A DNA stretch of 64,000 nt from Lachnospiraceae bacterium UBA3850. GTDB lineage: Bacteria > Bacillota > Clostridia > Lachnospirales > Lachnospiraceae. The stretch spans positions 1-64,000 of the forward strand of contig DGHK01000051.1 of NCBI GenBank assembly GCA_002392655.1, given 5' to 3'. Position numbers and translations under genes: made by a program. The notes below the pieces were generated by a model, which had not been told where the DNA came from, ran no database searches, and worked only from the letters and a program-made list of their open reading frames with translations. Shown here one piece after another: positions 25,138-36,400 of the stretch. Positions within the stretch are counted from its first letter, which is position 1; the number at the start of each line of letters is the position of its first letter.

Positions 25138-28100
25138 TTGAAAAATATTTTTAAGAAATTTAAAAACAATTTAAAAGATAGCGGCTCATCACTTATTCTT
25201 GTAATAGTTGCTCTTGGTTTTGTAGGTGTACTTACGGGATCACTTCTTATGGCAGTAGCTTATGCTTATAGACAGAAGCTCTATGATTATAATGCTAAGA
25301 GTAACTTCTACTATTTAGAGCAGGCTATGGATGAAGTATACTCCGGAATCGGTAGCAAAACGATGGCGTATATGCAGGCCGCTTATGAAGAAACTAAGGA
25401 GCAGGCAATCAAATATAATCCTGCCACACATGAATACGAGAATATAGGCAGTGAAAATGCTAATGCCCTTTTTAAGGATACATTTATGAATAAGTTTTCA
25501 GCTGCATTAACAGATCCAACTAGCACTGATGATACATTTGTATTAAAGTGGGTTGGGGATCCAACACTTGGTAAGGTTGATACTACACAGGGACTTGGAA
25601 AAACAATAGTTGATTGTATATCTAACTATAAGGATCCTTCAGATCCTAATTCAAAAGGAACTATATCACTTGATGGTAAAGATCTTATGCTTCTTTTCTA
25701 TTATTATGGTAGTGATACACCAAGTACAGTTCCTCTTGCCAGTGGTCAGCTTAACAAGGTTGTAATCAAGAATGTAACTCTTAGCAGAACAGCAAACTAT
25801 AATCGTTCAACTGCTAAAGGTGATTTTACTCAGAAACTTAGTACTGATATAGAAATCAGCAGACCTGACTTTGATGTTAGTTTTGATGGAACTACTTCAA
25901 ATATTAATAACCTGTTTGAGTTCTGTCTCGTAGCTGACTCTGGAGTTGAGATTAATAAGCAGGCCGGTTCTGTTCTCAGTATAAATGGTAACATCTATGC
26001 TGCTAACGATTTCTATAACAAGACATATAATAATTATGATAACAAGAATGATTCTGCATATGATGACGCACTCGTTTGGAAGAAAGCTAATGGTGATGAT
26101 AAAACATATGTTATGAATCCTGTTACAAATTATACATATGTTGATAATGATAATACTACGCTTTATAACAAAAACGATCTTTCAAATGCTGTTACACTTA
26201 AGAATGCGCTTTATGATGGTAGCAATCTGAAGAGTAGATATTCAGGTTTCTATGTAAATGGAAATAATGTTAATATCTTTGCTAACAAGATGATCGTTCC
26301 TGGAAGTATAGCTGTTATGGATTCAGGTAATCTGTCAGTTTACGGTACAGATGGAACAACTATTACACAGTCTCAGGTATGGGCTGATGAAGTTGTTCTT
26401 GCTGGATCAACACAGGGTGTTCCTGTATATGATACTAATTCTACAATAAGTGGACTTAGTGATACAGCTAAGAAGAATGGTTCAAAGGCTGACTTTACTG
26501 CAAATCTTTATATAAAGGATGATACACAGATAGAGTCAGATTATTCAAGATTCAGACTTAATGGTTCATACTATGGATACGGAAACTCCACAGCTACTGA
26601 TACCAGAAAGTTTATTCCTACAACTCTTATTTCAACATCAAAGAATGGTGGAAATATTTACGAAGAATATGGAAACCTTGGTGCAGGTAAGGGTGATGGA
26701 AATAAGATAAGATCACACTATAACAGTAGTGCATTTATCGTAAACGGAGAGCATGCAAATGTTAACTTGTTCGATACACAGTCTATCTATATAGCAGGTA
26801 GATCCTATATAGAGCTTTCAAAAGTAAAGACTGCTAAGAGCACTGTTACATATGCACCAGTAATAGCAGAAGATGGTTCTGTACTTGCAGAAGGTCCGCA
26901 GCAGGCTGCTAAGATTACTACAACATCTCTTTCATATGATGCTGATGTACAGGATTATAAGACTGGTGAGAGTTTATCAATTAAATCTAACCAGCTTGCT
27001 TATAAGCCTAGCTCAGCTCCTGTAAAGGAGAAGTATGTAAAGGATCCTTATGGACATTATACAATAATGGCTGCAGCAGATTACACAGGAACAGATGCGG
27101 TAGAACAGTATTTCTCATATCTTTCAGATGATCTGAAGAATATGGTTCTCTTTACTAAGTACTTTAATACAGCTCTTACTAATGCTGATAAGGGTGGAAA
27201 GGTTCCTGTTGTATACACAGAGGAGAATTACACTACTTCAGCTGGTAAGGATGCAACTAAGTATTACTATTATTTAGATTTCCAGTACTCATTTGATAAT
27301 GAACTTTATGATGCAAATAAGTTCACAAAGAATAGTGCGGAGACAGGTAAGATATTTATTGAATCTGCAGATGATCTTACAAGAGCATTTATTACAGATT
27401 ACTATAATTATCTTGCTTATGTAGATGAATATCAGTCATATGGAGCAGTGGCATTCCTTGCTACTCATACAGGAGTTGATACTGACGTACTTGATGATCC
27501 AAGTCAGATAACTATTGGTGGTACTGATTTTGAAAGAACAGATACACTTGTTAACCTTATGGATTATGAAGAGTATAAGGCAGGTGCAATTGGTACTAAG
27601 GCTGATAATATCTATGCGAGTGGTGCTGTTACAACTTCTTACAAGAAGCTTGCTACCGGTGATATGGGAACACAGGCTGTTAAGAATGATATAAAGAATG
27701 CACTTACAAGTGAAGATAATGTAACATTCTTTGTACAGACTGATACTGATGCTGAAGTAAAGAGTACATTACTTGGTGGTCAGCCTGATACACTTAGTAC
27801 TACGAAGATTACAAATAAAGCAACTGCACTTAATCTTTCAGAAGAATATGAAGAGCATTATAACTATATGAAGTGGTCTCTTCAGGATCTTCCTACAGAT
27901 GATGCATTGCAGCCAGGTACAATGAGCGAAGCTCAGTTTGTACGTGAGGTTGTTGATCAGAAGGGTGCAAGTAGCTTGACACCACTTAACAACTACTTTA
28001 ACTTTGATACAATCAGGAGTAGTGATCCTGATCAAGGAAATTTACCAACATCAATAAATCCTGGAAATCTTAGTCTTTCTTATAACAGCGTTGAGGGATA

Positions 28101-28578
28101 TTCAGAGTACAAGGTTTATGTTGATTATAACGATGTACATGTTGAATGTGAGTCTCCTTCTGAGAATGGTAAGATGACTGGTATTATTGTTACAAAGGGT
28201 GATGTTTACTTTGATGAAGCCGGTGCAAATACTGTTAAAGAATTTAATGGTATCGTAATCTCCGGTGGTAAGGTATATGTAAATAGTACAGTAACTAACA
28301 TCAATTCATCTGAGCTTTGTAAGACTATTATGAATCAGCTTATGGTTAAGGCTAAGGATTGTACATCTGATGATGCTTCTAAGAAGAGTGAAGCACTCAA
28401 TGCTATCAAGGTTCTTGAGCTTTTCAAGGATTATGAGAAGTTCGGTAAGGACTACAGAGCAGTTTATAATGATCCTTCTCTTGCACCTGAGCTTACAGAA
28501 GATGAATATAAGACAATTTCAACAATTGATTATTCAGATGTTCTCAGATATAACAACTGGATGAGAAATGTAGACTAA
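25138..28578 (+). CDS. Giant PilX/GspK-like pilus protein
   Basis: A 1146-residue protein with a basic N-terminus, then DSG followed by SSLILVIVALGFVGVLTGSL, a PilX_N/GspK-type hydrophobic start without Glu at +5. GspK-like subunits sit at the pseudopilus tip and lack Glu5, which fits. The long C-terminal part is rich in Tyr, Asn, Asp and Thr, with repeated GN(N/S) and VYV-type segments that suggest beta structure. The start is TTG 25138, with AGGGAG 9 bases upstream; the frame extends to GTG 25117 inside the previous gene. It probably contributes an exposed tip or adhesin domain. Confidence 0.7.
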   Translation: MKNIFKKFKNNLKDSGSSLILVIVALGFVGVLTGSLLMAVAYAYRQKLYDYNAKSNFYYLEQAMDEVYSGIGSKTMAYMQAAYEETKEQAIKYNPATHEYENIGSENANALFKDTFMNKFSAALTDPTSTDDTFVLKWVGDPTLGKVDTTQGLGKTIVDCISNYKDPSDPNSKGTISLDGKDLMLLFYYYGSDTPSTVPLASGQLNKVVIKNVTLSRTANYNRSTAKGDFTQKLSTDIEISRPDFDVSFDGTTSNINNLFEFCLVADSGVEINKQAGSVLSINGNIYAANDFYNKTYNNYDNKNDSAYDDALVWKKANGDDKTYVMNPVTNYTYVDNDNTTLYNKNDLSNAVTLKNALYDGSNLKSRYSGFYVNGNNVNIFANKMIVPGSIAVMDSGNLSVYGTDGTTITQSQVWADEVVLAGSTQGVPVYDTNSTISGLSDTAKKNGSKADFTANLYIKDDTQIESDYSRFRLNGSYYGYGNSTATDTRKFIPTTLISTSKNGGNIYEEYGNLGAGKGDGNKIRSHYNSSAFIVNGEHANVNLFDTQSIYIAGRSYIELSKVKTAKSTVTYAPVIAEDGSVLAEGPQQAAKITTTSLSYDADVQDYKTGESLSIKSNQLAYKPSSAPVKEKYVKDPYGHYTIMAAADYTGTDAVEQYFSYLSDDLKNMVLFTKYFNTALTNADKGGKVPVVYTEENYTTSAGKDATKYYYYLDFQYSFDNELYDANKFTKNSAETGKIFIESADDLTRAFITDYYNYLAYVDEYQSYGAVAFLATHTGVDTDVLDDPSQITIGGTDFERTDTLVNLMDYEEYKAGAIGTKADNIYASGAVTTSYKKLATGDMGTQAVKNDIKNALTSEDNVTFFVQTDTDAEVKSTLLGGQPDTLSTTKITNKATALNLSEEYEEHYNYMKWSLQDLPTDDALQPGTMSEAQFVREVVDQKGASSLTPLNNYFNFDTIRSSDPDQGNLPTSINPGNLSLSYNSVEGYSEYKVYVDYNDVHVECESPSENGKMTGIIVTKGDVYFDEAGANTVKEFNGIVISGGKVYVNSTVTNINSSELCKTIMNQLMVKAKDCTSDDASKKSEALNAIKVLELFKDYEKFGKDYRAVYNDPSLAPELTEDEYKTISTIDYSDVLRYNNWMRNVD

Positions 28579-28588
28579 GGAGGGGCGT

Positions 28589-29239
28589 ATGGAGATTAAG
28601 AAAAACAGAGGCTACTCATTAGTTGAAATGATAATTGTTCTTGCCATCGTAATAATTCTTGCAGGACTTTCACTTGTGTCCTTAACTCTGGTTAATACAG
28701 CCAGAGCTAAGGATGCATCAAATAAATTCGGATCTGAGGTTTCTCAGGTCAGAAAAAAAGCAATTGAAATGAAACCGGCAAAAGCTAATGATCCGTATTT
28801 TGATGATACAAAAGCTGATAATTACAGGTTCGGTATTGTTATTTATAAAAATGATGGTAAGTTCCAGACAGAGCAGGTTATCGTTGAAAAGACTGCATCC
28901 GGTACTTATAAGTACAGGGATGGTGGAACAGCAGGTGTTTCACATTCATATCCTGCATATGATTCATCTGGCACTCCTATTCGTGAAAATGTACAGTATT
29001 CGTCAAAGGTTGATGTGACATTTGAAGGACATTATGTTAGTTTCGTGGATGGTTCTTCCTGGGATACAACAGATAAGAAAAAGCCCGGTGCAATCGATAC
29101 TGATGATGCAATATGTATACTGTTTGATAAACATGGAAATTGTGTGTCAGGATATGGAGAGTATCGTTTTTATAAGAGAAATTCCAATCAGGTTGCTCGT
29201 GTAGTTGTCAGACAGAACGGAAGTATAGAGATTCGATAG
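28589..29239 (+). CDS. Minor pilin, GspH/FimT-like
   Basis: A 216-residue prepilin-type protein with leader MEIKKNRG and mature YSLVEMIIVLAIVIILAGLS, keeping Glu at +5 with Tyr instead of Phe at +1. The following helix contains RAKDASNKFGSEVSQVRKKAIEM, like GspH/FimT minor pilins. It ends in QVARVVVRQNGSIEIR, a beta-strand finish common in this group. An AAGGAGG binding site is 6 bases upstream. It probably joins the PilV-like, PilX-like and PilW-like proteins in the tip-initiating complex. Confidence 0.85.
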   Translation: MEIKKNRGYSLVEMIIVLAIVIILAGLSLVSLTLVNTARAKDASNKFGSEVSQVRKKAIEMKPAKANDPYFDDTKADNYRFGIVIYKNDGKFQTEQVIVEKTASGTYKYRDGGTAGVSHSYPAYDSSGTPIRENVQYSSKVDVTFEGHYVSFVDGSSWDTTDKKKPGAIDTDDAICILFDKHGNCVSGYGEYRFYKRNSNQVARVVVRQNGSIEIR

Positions 29240-29256
29240 AGAGGAGCTGGTTTCGA

Positions 29257-30426
29257 GTGAAAAATTTACAACGAAATAAAGGATTCACCCTGGTTGAGCT
29301 GATCGTCTCTATTGCAATCCTTGCATTCATTATACTGGCTGTTGGTGGTATTATGTACTCCAACAATCTGATATACAGAAAAGAGAAGGCAGACATTACT
29401 GTACAGGGAAGTGCGCAGGATGTATATAACAAAATAAATGAGGATATAATGCAAGCAAAGCATATCTATTTAGAAGGATATGTGACTGATGATAAAATCA
29501 AGTTTACTTCAAACAAGATTGAATCAAATAGTGTAGGAGTTACTCCAAAGAATTTCCTTCTTCCTACTGATCAGTATGTACTTGATCATTCTACAGGTAA
29601 TCCTTCTGATCTTATAAGTCTTGAGATGGAAAGATCTGTTACAAGTAGGGAAGAGATGCTTGCAACAATGACTGCATCAGATCAGGCATTTTATACTGAC
29701 CTTTTAAATACTGCTGAGTCTGATATTGAAACAAAACTTCAGACTTGTACAGCTGATCAGGTTGATATGTATAGAAAACTTAAGTTTTATACACCGGCTG
29801 AGAGTGATGAGATTGCTAAAGGCTTAAGTGATGATGAGAAAGTGCTTTATAATGCTTATTCTAACAGATTCAGATATTTCAGTGCTGCTGAAAAGTCAGA
29901 AGAGGTTACTTTCCTAAAGAGTATACCTACAAAGACAAATTCTGATTTCGGAACACTTAGCACTGTTGAATCAGGCGGAACTATGAAATACAAGTATGTT
30001 TATATCACAAAGCTTGTAATTGTTTATTCTCAGAAGGCTGATGAGTCATTTATGAGTGGCACAAATCTTACAGCATATAATACTGAAAAAGCTAAACCGG
30101 AGTATGGTGGTAAGAAGCCTAATGATGAAGTAACAGTAACTTACACATTTGGTGGTACTGGTACGGAAAGCCAGATCAGATGTGATTATAAGTATAAGTA
30201 TATGAATGAACTGGATACCTCAAAATATTCAGACAATAATATACTTACAAAGCAGCTTAATCATGCAACATCGAACGGAACAGATATTCCGGGATGTGAA
30301 GCACAGATTGATGCTGAAAAGGATAGTATCAAACTTTATCTGTATTTTGCAGATAAGAGTATGACTTATACCGACAGAGGTATGGTCAAGATAAGAAATT
30401 CTTATGTTTTACACGACGCAAAGTAG
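29257..30426 (+). CDS. Minor pilin, PilW/GspJ-like
   Basis: A 389-residue prepilin-type protein with leader MKNLQRNKG and mature FTLVELIVSIAILAFIILAVG, with intact Glu5. The helical segment then runs into VQGSAQDVYNKINEDIMQAK, typical of PilW/GspJ subunits that contact GspK-like tips. The globular part of about 340 residues is larger than in model systems. It starts at GTG 29257, with GAGGAG 10 bases upstream. It completes a set of four minor pilins in the usual order. Confidence 0.85.
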   Translation: MKNLQRNKGFTLVELIVSIAILAFIILAVGGIMYSNNLIYRKEKADITVQGSAQDVYNKINEDIMQAKHIYLEGYVTDDKIKFTSNKIESNSVGVTPKNFLLPTDQYVLDHSTGNPSDLISLEMERSVTSREEMLATMTASDQAFYTDLLNTAESDIETKLQTCTADQVDMYRKLKFYTPAESDEIAKGLSDDEKVLYNAYSNRFRYFSAAEKSEEVTFLKSIPTKTNSDFGTLSTVESGGTMKYKYVYITKLVIVYSQKADESFMSGTNLTAYNTEKAKPEYGGKKPNDEVTVTYTFGGTGTESQIRCDYKYKYMNELDTSKYSDNNILTKQLNHATSNGTDIPGCEAQIDAEKDSIKLYLYFADKSMTYTDRGMVKIRNSYVLHDAK

Positions 30427-30442
30427 GAAAGGATAATGCAAA

Positions 30443-33400
30443 ATGAGAAGAATTAGTAAAAAATTATTAATAGGTATCATTGCAATGCTTGTTTTATCCG
30501 CAACTGCTTTTGCGGCATTAACATTTTCTCTTGCGGATGATACTACTGAAGAATCTTCTGAGGCAGTATTTGCTGCCAGCGGTCCAAGTACGATAATTGA
30601 TTATATCATTGAGAATTCTATCTCACCTGATTCAACTGATCCAACTTATCATATACTTGAGCTTGGTTCTTCAGATACACCTTCTGATCTTAAGAAGCTT
30701 GTAGAATCTGGTGGATTCCGTGAATTTGTTATTAATGGAAATAAGAGTGATGGGTATACAAATACTATGCCTGACACCGCTAGTATCGAATATATCTATT
30801 ACAATGCAACTGAAGGACATCTGAAGAAGGTAAATTCTGATGGCACTACAACAGCTGCAACTGATGAAGAAATTGTAAATGCTATTCAAAAGGCAGACCT
30901 TTGTTATTTAAGCAATGATCCAAGTGGAAATGGTGGGGCTGTTTTCAAGAAAGGTAATGATATCACAGAGGCTATAAAGATTGCACTTTCAGCTTATGCT
31001 ACAGGTCAAGGAAAACCTCTTATTATTGATAGTCATAATCTTACTCAGAAGTATATATCAAATACTTCGAAAACTATGGAATCGATTGCAACAAATGACT
31101 TTTCTAGTTATGGTGCTGCATACAGTACATATAAGTGGCCTGATTCGCAGTCAGCTGCACAGTTCTTTGATCTGGCAGACATGTCTGCTCTGTTCCTTCC
31201 TATAAATGGTAGAACAGCTAAGGCTGATTCATGGACAAAGTTAAATGATACTACATATGTAGCAAGAGTTCTGACTATTCAGAATGGAGCTGCAGACAGG
31301 GCTTTAACTGATAAGATTCAGCAAGACCTTGATAAGTCAACAGAATTTGTTAATCCTACAGATTCTATTGATCCATCATTTGACACAACCAATACATATG
31401 CACTGAATAATTCTGCACAGCTTTATAAGGGCTATGTAGGTCGTTATGGAACTCCAACAGCTGTTAAGTTTGAGTCTGTTGATATAAGTGATACAGCAAA
31501 TCTTACAGATCTTGCTGATCCAAACAAATATAATCTTGGAAAGTACGACTTTATCTTAGTTGAAAGTGGTACAAAGAACATTAACTTCACAGGATATGAA
31601 GCATCTCAGGCAGCTCTTGTTTCTGCTATGTATGGAAACGTTCATATTCTTTACAGCCAGAGTCTTATAAGTACTTCAGGTGGTGGTGGTAGTTCAGAGA
31701 ATACTGCAGCTAACTACAAGTATGTATATGATAAGGTTGCAACATCTACAGATACTGCAAGATTTGATTATATACTTGTTTGTACAAGAACAAAGATGCA
31801 GTCATATGCAGCTGCAACAACCGGACGTGGTGTTAAGGATATAGCCGATATTATAAATAACGGTAACTTTAGAGCCATTAATGGACATGGAACAGATGAT
31901 TCATCTAATGTATATACAGCACTTGAGGTTGAACCTGCTTATCCTATCAACACATCTCTTGCCAATACTTTGGTAAGTGTAAAAGGATTACAGGATCCTC
32001 AGTCCATTTGGAAGGGTGCAACAAAAACATTTGCCGAAAACAGTTTGAGAAATAACTGGAATTTTGGTGGAAGCACTACTATGTACGGTGATGGTGGTTT
32101 CTACTATATCAGAACTGACGGTGTACTTGATGCAACCTCTGATGAAATCTCATATGATGGTAATACATCACTTACAGATATGATTGAGGCAAATGATTAT
32201 CAGGGTACACTTACTCAGGCTAATGCAGAGAATATAGTTGATTTCTACGACTGGAATCTCTCAAAGGCAAAAGTAGCTCATGCACTTGGTGTAACATATG
32301 ATGAAGTAAAAGTAGTTCATATGTCATCAACTGAGTTTGCACAGAGCAAGGATACTCTTCTTGATAATTATGATATGATTTATTTCGGTGGTGATACATC
32401 ATCAGTTACTTCCGATTCATATCTACATGCAACTAAGAATGGTAATAAATTCTATAGAATGTATAGACATAATGGTGATACATATAATTATCCAATGGAT
32501 AAGAATGGATATGTAGCTAATACAACTGGTGTATTAGTAGGTAATGATATCACTGATGATAAGCTTAAAGAGCTTAAGGAATATGTTTCAAAGGGAATGC
32601 CTGTTATCATTGATAAGGATGTAACTGCATCATACAGTGCAGGTAAAGACATAGATCCTGATTCAAATATGTATGATTTCCTTGATTTCGCATCAGGATC
32701 ATTATATTCAGGTAATACTATTTGGAACTTTGATTATGATTACACAATCAAGCTTGCAAATATCGGTGGTACATATGGCAAGACATATAGTGGATATGCT
32801 ACTGTATTTGCACAGAACGCTACCACTGGATATCCTGAGGAAAAAGAGGATGTTCTCGGCGTTCGTACAACTAGAAAAGCTTCAGGAGAGGATACAGATG
32901 CTTTCCTTGCAGCTAATCTTGAAGATAACGTTATTTGTGAGACTGAGCTTTCTGCTTTGATTACTACACATCAGAGACCTAGACTTGCTGTTACTTCAAT
33001 GCCTATGAGATATGTTGAAGGAAATAAGGCAACATGGCTCGATACCAATGTTCTTGATTTCACTTACAAGATCAATGGTGCTTCATCAGGTGATTGTACA
33101 CTTATTATAGATGATGATAGTAACGGTAGATTTAATGAGGATGATCCTCATAAGCCTGGTAAAGATGGTAAAGTACAGTATACACTTCCTAAGGACTACT
33201 TCGGTGTAGTTTACTGGAAGCTGCTTGTTGAAGGTGAGAATGGTACATCTGCATCTACAACCGGTGTATGTAAAGTTAAGAGAAAAGATCAGGAGAAGAT
33301 GGTTGTTGATCTTCTTGAGATAACACCTCCTATGGCTGCATCTGAAAATAATAAGTCAACACTTCTGTTCTGTACAGAGTGCCAGCAGACAAGAGCCATA

Positions 33401-36400
33401 CTTAATGGTAACAGAAGCAGTACAGTTGGTAAGTATTCAAGAGATTCTGTAACAGGTCTTTCTTCAGGATTTAAGGATCTTCCTACCGGAATATTCCGTG
33501 AAGGAACTGATTCATATACATACACACAGATGGTTGGAAAGATTGCTGCAGATCCTTATAACCAGTTTACAAGGGATGAGGATAATACAGGTATCAATTC
33601 CGGACTTGAGACAAAGATTAATGATTATGTTAAGTATACAACCAATAATAATTCTCTGGGTGTACACGATCACAAATTTGGTATCGTAAAGTACTATGAG
33701 AATCTTGAACTTGCTTCAAGAATTGGTGTAGACGATTGGACAACTAACTGGTTCGATGAGATCAAGGATGACTATGAAGTTAACTTGACTATGATGACCA
33801 CACGTGAATATGAAGCACTTTGTGCACTTGTTAACAGTATCTATAACGGTAAGAGTGATTCTCAGAAGAAAGAGATAGTTAATGAGTTCCAGGAGCGTAA
33901 GACAGAGTATTATACATATTGGCATGTTATGAGAGAACTCATAGAAGGTCATGATGATACAAGTACTTACACTTCAACAACCGGACAGGTTAAGAATTAT
34001 ATACAGGCTGCTGATTGGGCTAAGTTCTATGCTTATATGACTAATGCTTCTACAGATCCTACAAACAAGGGTCTTGGCCTCACAGCTGCTGATATAACAA
34101 GCTTCCAGAATGCTTCAAAGAACATCGATACATTCCTTACTACACATACAGAGTTTGCAGGACAGATTGCCGGAAAGGGAACCACACCTCTTGCTCAGGT
34201 AGAAAAGGAGATACAGTTTGAGACAGATCCATCTATACCTAGATATGAGAGAAACTACTATGATATGTTCAGCTTAGTTAACTCAGCTGATGGTGGTCCA
34301 TATGCAAATTATGGTGAATTCTCAAAGCTTTATCAGGTATGGCGTAATGCAATGATGCTTGAAATTTATTTCAAGAATCAGTATGTAAAGTATAGTCTTC
34401 TTTCATCAGTAAATGAGAAGGCAACTGGTAATACGATTGATGCAACTAAAGAGAATTATATAGATCTTTCAAGTACATTCAATTGTATAGTTATAGGTGC
34501 TGCTGAAGACTTTAATGGCGATGATATCAACAGAACTGGATGCGATGCATTACTTGATTATATAGATGATCAGGGTAACCTGATTCTCTTCCATGATACA
34601 CTTACAGCTACTAAGGGTAATACAGCAACCATGACTAAGTATCTAAGTGATGCATTTGGTCAGAATGCACTTCATCAGGAGTATTACTCAAGTGCTTATG
34701 ATCAGGTAAGATCAAAACTTAAAGTTTCAGTTGGTGGAGCTACAAAGGAATTCACAGTTGAGCCTGATGTAACTGAGGTTGAGATTAAAGCAACCAAGGG
34801 AACTCCTCAAGACAAAACTATTTCAGCAGTTGGTCACTATAAGAATGGTGGAGCTGATCAGACAGCAGCCGGTGCTACGTTACCTGCAAATGCTACAAAG
34901 GCAGATGTATATATCATCATGGATGGTAATGGTAATCTGAATGCTGTTAAGGTTGATGTAAAAGAAACAGGTGCAACTACAGAGCATGATATAAGTCTTA
35001 CACCTTATCTGTGTAAGGGAACTGCTACAGATTCATACGCAACACTTAAAGCTAATCTGTGGAATACAAATGAGTATTATTGGCCACCTGTTAATGCAGA
35101 AGATTGGGCAACTTATGCTGGTAATCTGAAGAAGGTTGAACTTCTTGTTGGCGGTTCTGCTATCGAACCGTTCTGGAAGTTAAACGGTGAGGATCCAGTA
35201 TCTGCATCCAATGCAACTTATACACTTGGTAATCCTAGTGTAGTATCTGCATATGGAACAGGATTTGATTCAAATACTCAGATCGATCAGAAACTTACAA
35301 TTAAGGTTGAAGATGCTGCTGGTAATCCTGTAAGTGGTACATCAATTGCAATAAATAACCAGACAACTGGAGAATCAACTACAGCTTCATCAGCTGGTGG
35401 AGAAGCAAACTATATATTCTCAAATATGGTTGCTAAGGCCGGAAGCGCAATGTCCGTTCGAGCTAAGAGTCCATATAAGAAGACTGAGTATTATCTGAGT
35501 CCTACTACAAATGGAAAAACTCCTAATACTTACACACTTACTCTTAGAACAGCTCTTAGAGATCAGAAGGATAGCGGTGGAAATATGGTTATGCCATATA
35601 AGTACTCTGTACTTGATAAGAACTCAGAAGATGCTGAGTACTTCTTACATGGCGATCATGATATGAGAGATGCTATACATAGTGCAGTCAGATCTGTTAC
35701 AGATAAGACAACTCAGGTTAATAAGGGTATCATAACTATGTATCCGTTTACAATCGGTTCACAGATGAAGGTATCGAATACCACAGCTCAGAGTTATGCA
35801 CTTGATATAGAAGATCCAAATATGACTGTTTATTACACACTTGCAGGTGGTACATCTGGTACACTTTCATCTATGTATGCTGCAGATCCACATAATGGTG
35901 TTGATAATTACTTCATCTATCAGTATGGAGCAATAACATACACTGGTGCAGGTCACTCAGCTATAACAGGTCTTGGTAGAGATAACAATGATGAGAGACG
36001 TCTCTTCATCAACATAATTGTTAACTCAGCTCGTAAGAGTACTAGTGGTCCTGAGCTTCAGCTGTTCGACGTTGATAGTGATATGAGTAAGTATGACTCA
36101 GCTGGAAATCGTACAGGCCTCTGGAATGATTATGTACAGCCTTGTGGTGATAGTGATGCGGATTATAAGTATCAGATAGAGGATATATCAGATCAGTTTG
36201 ACTTCTCATTCCTGCCTACAATGGCACCTGGAACTTCATTTGATCATGTTGAGATATTCTTCGATATCAATAGAGAAGGATCAAATAGAAGTGTATGGAA
36301 TGATGGTGAGGATGATAAGATCTTCGATTCAGGTAGAAATGATTGGGTTGATTCAGATATTCTTACAAGAATAACAACCGGTAGATCACCTTCAGATCCT

